Of a DNA stretch of 43,661 nt, positions 40,277-43,661 are shown piece after piece. The DNA is from an uncultured Planctomycetia bacterium. GTDB lineage: Bacteria; Planctomycetota; Phycisphaerae; FEN-1346; JAACEH01. The stretch is from NCBI GenBank assembly GCA_903929765.1, contig CAIYVX010000106.1, forward strand, positions 1-43,661, written 5' to 3'. Made by a program: the position numbers and the translations under genes. Within the stretch, counting starts at the first letter, position 1; every line of letters begins with the position of its first letter. The notes below the pieces were generated by a model. The model ran no database searches, had not been told where the DNA came from, and saw only the letters and a program-made list of their open reading frames with translations.

Positions 40277-40936
40277 ATGCGAGCGACGGACTTGGCGGTG
40301 AACGATCCGCTGGAGGCGGTGCTGGCGGAGGTGCGGCGACGGCTGGCGGCGGGGCGCGAGGGGAACTTCGTGGCCGAGTTGGGCGGGCCGGACGCCGGGT
40401 TCAGGCTCTATTGGGGCCGGCTGAACGCGACGGCGGCGCCGGGCGCGCCACCGGATGAGCGGTATTACCTGGACGAGGTGCGGCCGGCGGGGGTGGAGGC
40501 CGGCGGGGCAATCGATTGGGAGTTCGTGCCCAACGGCCGGACCAACGTGACGGCCTGGAACGTGGCCGAGGCCATCGACCGGACGCACCAGTTGGCGGTC
40601 GGGCTGGTGGTGCTGGTGCGCGAAGAGTTGGACGAGTCGTCGCCGGCGGAGTTCCGGTCGATCTTCTGCGTCTATCCCGGCGGCGCGGGGAGCGACAGTT
40701 GCCTGGTCCGCGTGACGGGCTACAGCGGGAGCACTTACACGGTGCAGCCGGTGGCCTGGAGCGGCGGGGCGTGGGCGAACGACGGCGACGCGGTTTCGGG
40801 CGTGCCGAACATCGGGGAGATTCAGACGGGGGAGCAGGGGTACCTGGCGGGTCCGAGCGGGGCGAATGTTTATGTACGCATGTACAACGACGGCGGGGAG
40901 AAGTATCTGGTGGTGCATCCGCCGAGGATGACGTGA
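40277..40936 (+). CDS. Phage-block protein of unknown function
   Basis: The 219-aa protein starts at 40277 (MRATDLAVNDPLEAVLAEVR) after AAAGGAGAATTGAAC. It has an N-terminal helical segment and then a strand-rich region with AIDWEFVPNGRTNVTAWNVA, LVVLVREELDESSPAEFRSI and DSCLVRVTGYSGSTYTVQPV. No membrane segment or signal peptide is seen. No family is recognised. It stands between the hub-like gene and the 338-aa gene, so it is probably a virion or assembly protein. Confidence 0.6.
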   Translation: MRATDLAVNDPLEAVLAEVRRRLAAGREGNFVAELGGPDAGFRLYWGRLNATAAPGAPPDERYYLDEVRPAGVEAGGAIDWEFVPNGRTNVTAWNVAEAIDRTHQLAVGLVVLVREELDESSPAEFRSIFCVYPGGAGSDSCLVRVTGYSGSTYTVQPVAWSGGAWANDGDAVSGVPNIGEIQTGEQGYLAGPSGANVYVRMYNDGGEKYLVVHPPRMT

Positions 40937-41018
40937 AAAGAAGACTTAAGGCTTTAGGCTTAAGGCTTAAGGAACGGCAGAAGCAGAAGAAGCAAAAGAA
41001 ACAACAAAGGAGCGGGCG

Positions 41019-42035
41019 ATGGGGTGGTCGAATGCGTGGGCGGTGGCGCGGTGGGCGACGCCGGATCATGAGAAAGTTTTCAACGATCTGGTGGCGGCGC
41101 TGGCGGAGCGGGATTATCTGACGTCGGCGGGTTTGGCGCCGTCGCCGTTTGCGCTGCGGGCGGTCCTGAGGGGCACGCCGGCGGGCGGCGGCGGACCGAC
41201 GGGGCTGGAGACGGTGGCGAATTTGCAGGCGGAAATCGCGGCCATGCTCGGAGTGAACGGGGCGTGGCAATGGTGGAACAGCGCCGCCGATGCGCCGGAA
41301 ACGTTGGCCGAGCTGCTGACGGCAACGATTGGAGCGGCGACGTGGACGCATGATCTGACGGGCGGCGGGGCCGGGTGGACACCGCCGTTTGCGGTGATTT
41401 TCAACGAGTTGCGGGCGGCGGCGAACGGCCTGACCACACTGCGGCGGTTGCCGACCTCGGCCGTGAGCAGCACGACCGACAGTGTGTATCACCTGGCGAT
41501 GGGGACGCTGCACTGGACGACGGAGCGGGCGGCGACGTTCGGGATGTTCAACGGCTCAAACCTGGGCGGGACGAGCGGGCTGGTCTATGACGTGGGTCTG
41601 GGCGGGACGGTTTTCGACGCGGGCGTGGATCGGCAATGGTACCTGGACGCGCGGTCGATGACGCTGGAGTTCGACACGTCGACGCTGGCGGGCAAGACGG
41701 TGACGGGGGCACGGCTGGAGTTCACGACGGCGGCGTGTCCGGGGACGACGGATTTTAGCGGCACGTTTACGGCGGAGGCGTTGGCCCCGAGCGGCGCGGT
41801 GCGCGGGACGTTCGCTTCGGACGATTATTCGCAGAAAAATTTTACGCTGGAAGTTGCGGACGTGAACACGGCGGGTCTGACGACCTTCACGCTGCGCAGC
41901 ACGGCGGCGAATACGGCGGATCGGCCGGCCTGGTCGCCGGCGGGGGCGAACTATTCGAGCACCTATCGCGAAGGGTTTTGCCTCGGCGGCACGGTGCGGC
42001 TGGTGGTGGAAGTGGAATTTGATTATCACGCGTGA
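41019..42035 (+). CDS. Phage-block protein with a C-terminal beta-sandwich, function unknown
   Basis: The 338-aa protein starts at 41019 (MGWSNAWAVARWATPDHEKV) with AAAGGAGCGGG upstream. Residues 1-150 are mainly helical (FNDLVAALAERDYLTSAGLA). Residues about 185-338 form a beta-rich domain (WYLDARSMTLEFDTSTLAGK, VTGARLEFTTAACPGTTDFS, FTLEVADVNTAGLTTFTLRS, GTVRLVVEVEFDY), like carbohydrate-binding or fibre-tip jelly rolls. It ends ten bases before the next gene. A receptor-binding or fibre role is inference. Confidence 0.6.
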   Translation: MGWSNAWAVARWATPDHEKVFNDLVAALAERDYLTSAGLAPSPFALRAVLRGTPAGGGGPTGLETVANLQAEIAAMLGVNGAWQWWNSAADAPETLAELLTATIGAATWTHDLTGGGAGWTPPFAVIFNELRAAANGLTTLRRLPTSAVSSTTDSVYHLAMGTLHWTTERAATFGMFNGSNLGGTSGLVYDVGLGGTVFDAGVDRQWYLDARSMTLEFDTSTLAGKTVTGARLEFTTAACPGTTDFSGTFTAEALAPSGAVRGTFASDDYSQKNFTLEVADVNTAGLTTFTLRSTAANTADRPAWSPAGANYSSTYREGFCLGGTVRLVVEVEFDYHA

Positions 42036-42044
42036 GGAGCGGCC

Positions 42045-42365
42045 ATGAGCGAGACGAAGGGGATGCGGTGCGGCGCCAAACATGCGGCGTGGAGCATGGG
42101 TGTGATCGTGGTCTGCGGCGGGCTGATCGGTGGGGCGACGTGGAACGCCTGGGGCAAGGCCAGCGCCGAGGACGTGTTGCGGCTGGCGGAAGAGATCAAG
42201 GCGGGCGAGGGGATTCAACGCGACCGGCAGGCGGAGCTGGAGAAGGAGAACGTGGCCCTGCGGACAGAGCTGGCGACGGAACTGAAGGGGATTCACGAGA
42301 CGCTGACGGAATTGAAGGGCGATGTGCGGGAGTTGGTAAGGAATGAGTCGAAACGGGGGCCGTGA
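42045..42365 (+). CDS. Single-span membrane protein with coiled coil, spanin-like
   Basis: The 106-aa protein starts at 42045 with GAGGAGCGGCC upstream. Residues about 14-35 (AWSMGVIVVCGGLIGGATWN) span the membrane, and the rest is a charged coiled coil (AELEKENVALRTELATELKG, IHETLTELKGDVRELV). This is the layout of inner-membrane spanin subunits or other small phage membrane proteins. With the lipoprotein that follows it could form a two-part spanin, but the lipoprotein is larger than usual. Function is inferred from layout and position. Confidence 0.55.
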   Translation: MSETKGMRCGAKHAAWSMGVIVVCGGLIGGATWNAWGKASAEDVLRLAEEIKAGEGIQRDRQAELEKENVALRTELATELKGIHETLTELKGDVRELVRNESKRGP

Positions 42366-42507
42366 GAAGAATTAAAAATGCAAAATTAAAAATGAAAAAT
42401 TAAGAAGAAGAAACAACAGCAAAAGCAACGGCAACACCAAGCGGAAAACGGCTTTAACTGTGGCGGCTGCAAACGGCGCATCCGCCCTACATAAAAAGGA
42501 GATGGGT

Positions 42508-43191
42508 ATGCGGCAGATTTTGATGGTTGTTTTTGGAGCGATGGTGATGGCGACGGCGGGCGGGTGCAATGCGGTGGATGCGGTGCGGTTTGCGCCGAGC
42601 GAGGCGATCAAGGAGTCGGCGGCGACGGGGGTGCAGGCGGCGCAGGCCCACACGCAGACGGCCCAGACCACGGCCGACAAGGCCCTGGCCCAGACACAAC
42701 TGGCCACGGCGGCGGCGCTGCAGAATTACATCGGGTTGCCGGTGACGACACCGTCGTCGGGCGACCTGGTGGCGCGGCTGGTTTATGACGATGCGGCCGA
42801 GCGGGCGGCAGCGACGTCGGCGGCGAAAGCGGCGGCGCAGAAACAGAGCGTGGCGGACGCGAGGGCGGCGCATGCGGTCGTGGGGCCGGTGGCGGCTCAG
42901 GCGGCGGCCGACGGGACGGCGCGGCCGAGCCTGGAGGATCTGGCGCCGGTGATCAACCAGGCGGTAGCCCAGGGCGTGGCGGCGGCGAACAACGGGGCGG
43001 GTTGGCCGGGGATTCTGCTGTCGATGCTCGGCGTGGGGATAACCGGGGCGACGGGGGCGGTGGCCTACGGCAAGCACCGGCAGAATCAGACGTTGACGGC
43101 GCAGAATCAGAGTTTGACGGCGGCGCTGCAGACGCAGGCGGCGGGGAGCGGCGGCGCTCCAACGAGTCCCGCACCGGCTCCGACGGCGTAA
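42508..43191 (+). CDS. Lipoprotein of the phage-like block
   Basis: The 227-aa protein starts at the ATG at 42508, six bases after AAAAGGAG; the in-frame ATG at 42502 is too close to that site. A lipoprotein signal (MRQILMVVFGAMVMATAGGC, Cys20) is followed by Ala/Gln/Thr-rich helices (VQAAQAHTQTAQTTADKALA, AAATSAAKAAAQKQSVADAR) and a membrane-like segment near residue 165 (WPGILLSMLGVGITGATGAV). The tail is Gln/Pro/Ala-rich. Lipid anchoring in the outer membrane or inner leaflet is expected. It may act with the membrane protein upstream in lysis. Confidence 0.65.
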   Translation: MRQILMVVFGAMVMATAGGCNAVDAVRFAPSEAIKESAATGVQAAQAHTQTAQTTADKALAQTQLATAAALQNYIGLPVTTPSSGDLVARLVYDDAAERAAATSAAKAAAQKQSVADARAAHAVVGPVAAQAAADGTARPSLEDLAPVINQAVAQGVAAANNGAGWPGILLSMLGVGITGATGAVAYGKHRQNQTLTAQNQSLTAALQTQAAGSGGAPTSPAPAPTA

Positions 43192-43193
43192 CA

Positions 43194-43284
43194 CACGGCG
43201 GGCAAGACCCGCCGTGGCACATTAGTTTGTGATTCACGGGCGCCACAGGTTGAAGCGGAGCAACCGCCAATTTGTGGCGTCCAC
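43194..43284. repeat. Dispersed palindromes after the lipoprotein gene
   Basis: CACGGCGGG (43194-43202) and CCCGCCGTG (43208-43216) form a 9-bp stem nearly identical to that at 21811-21836. At 43238-43284 gggcgccacaggttg and caatttgtggcgtcc form an imperfect inverted pair around gcggagcaaccgc. Confidence 0.7.
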
Positions 43285-43323
43285 AAAGAATGGTCGGATT
43301 GAAATGGAAAAGGAGGAGCGGCG

Positions 43324-43524
43324 ATGATGGAAGTGATTCAGTCGAAGAAGGTGATCGTAACGCTGGTGGGGATGGCGGCGGTGATTACGCTGGTGTTCCT
43401 GGGGCGCGACCTGGAGACGGTGAAGTGGGTGGGCGGCTTTGTGACCGGAATCGTGGCAAGTCTGAACATCGGGCAGGGAATCGCGGACGGGTTCAGCGAC
43501 GGACGGACGAGCGCGCGGAGCTAG
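43324..43524 (+). CDS. Small two-helix membrane protein, holin-like
   Basis: The 66-aa protein starts at 43324 with AAAAGGAGGAGCGGCG upstream, a strong ribosome binding site. It has two hydrophobic helices (VIVTLVGMAAVITLVFLG and VGGFVTGIVASLNIGQGIA) separated by a short charged turn and ends in a polar tail (DGFSDGRTSARS). This is the size and layout of class II phage holins, which form membrane lesions to time lysis. No endolysin gene is found next to it. Other small membrane functions are possible. Confidence 0.55.
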   Translation: MMEVIQSKKVIVTLVGMAAVITLVFLGRDLETVKWVGGFVTGIVASLNIGQGIADGFSDGRTSARS

Positions 43525-43533
43525 TGTAGTGCT

Positions 43534-43661
43534 TCAATCAGATTGCGCTTTATTCAGGACGGCCCTGGCGCGACGGACTTTTTCCAGGATGTCCTCGGCT
43601 TTGGCCGTCCAGACTAACGTTTCCGGGTTTTGGTTATGATGCTCGATGTATTCCATAATCG
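43534..43661 (-). CDS. IS630-type transposase, C-terminal end (cut by the window)
   Basis: The minus strand encodes MEYIEHHNQNPETLVWTAKA followed by EDILEKVRRARAVLNKAQSD and a TGA stop at 43534-43536; the frame continues off the window end. The pattern N-x-x-P-x-x-x-x-W-T-x-x-A-E-x-I is the usual C-terminus of IS630-family DDE transposases. Only about 42 codons are visible. It lies directly after the phage-like block and could mark its right edge. Confidence 0.75.
   Translation of the reverse strand, partial: IMEYIEHHNQNPETLVWTAKAEDILEKVRRARAVLNKAQSD

Overview
The window looks like the chromosome of a GC-rich bacterium, most likely a planctomycete or a close relative. The reasons are the GC-rich codon use, a polA-coaE-rho gene string, several large secreted proteins of unknown function, FemAB-like and DUF4432 genes, and many short palindromic repeats between (and sometimes inside) genes. 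The lineage is inference; there is no rRNA or tRNA gene here to test it.

Region 1 (1-23 kb) is ordinary chromosome. A leftward operon carries polA, coaE and rho. It is followed by a large secreted beta-rich protein, a DUF4143-type AAA ATPase, a chloramphenicol-phosphotransferase-like kinase, an MFS transporter and ffh (signal recognition particle GTPase). Then come a small lipoprotein, a membrane protein with 24-residue repeats, an orphan antitoxin, a solitary DNA methyltransferase, a DUF58 protein coupled to a secreted protein, a FemAB-like acyltransferase, a DUF4432 sugar-epimerase-like protein and a zinc-ribbon membrane protein.

Region 2 (23.2-43.5 kb) is a rightward block of phage structural genes: portal, scaffold-like coiled coil, SU10/DUF5309-type major capsid protein, connector and tail-like proteins, a LamG jelly-roll protein, a large baseplate-like protein, and membrane and lipoproteins that could serve lysis. 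No terminase, endolysin, replication gene or phage integrase is visible. Its intergenic gaps contain the same kinds of palindromic repeats as the chromosome, so it appears to be a long-resident, possibly domesticated particle locus. A fragment of an IS630-type transposase closes the window.

The main discovery is inside Region 2. The major capsid gene is split after codon 57/58 by a 6,891-bp element (about 25708-32598). Joining the two halves restores one 385-codon reading frame. The element encodes a large serine recombinase at its left end. Joining its two ends rebuilds an attP-like site with perfect 9-bp inverted arms (CCATCCGAG / CTCGGATGG) placed symmetrically around a GA core. The element also carries a truncated tape-measure gene with its truncated neighbour, a small conserved-looking gene, and an AbiEi/AbiEii type IV toxin-antitoxin pair with its own promoter and two operator palindromes. 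A second copy of the element's right arm lies at 30364-30401, so the AbiE unit is flanked by direct repeats like a cassette added at the attachment site. The locus therefore looks like a serine-recombinase element, possibly built by stepwise cassette addition, that uses a phage capsid gene as its attachment site and switches capsid production off while integrated.
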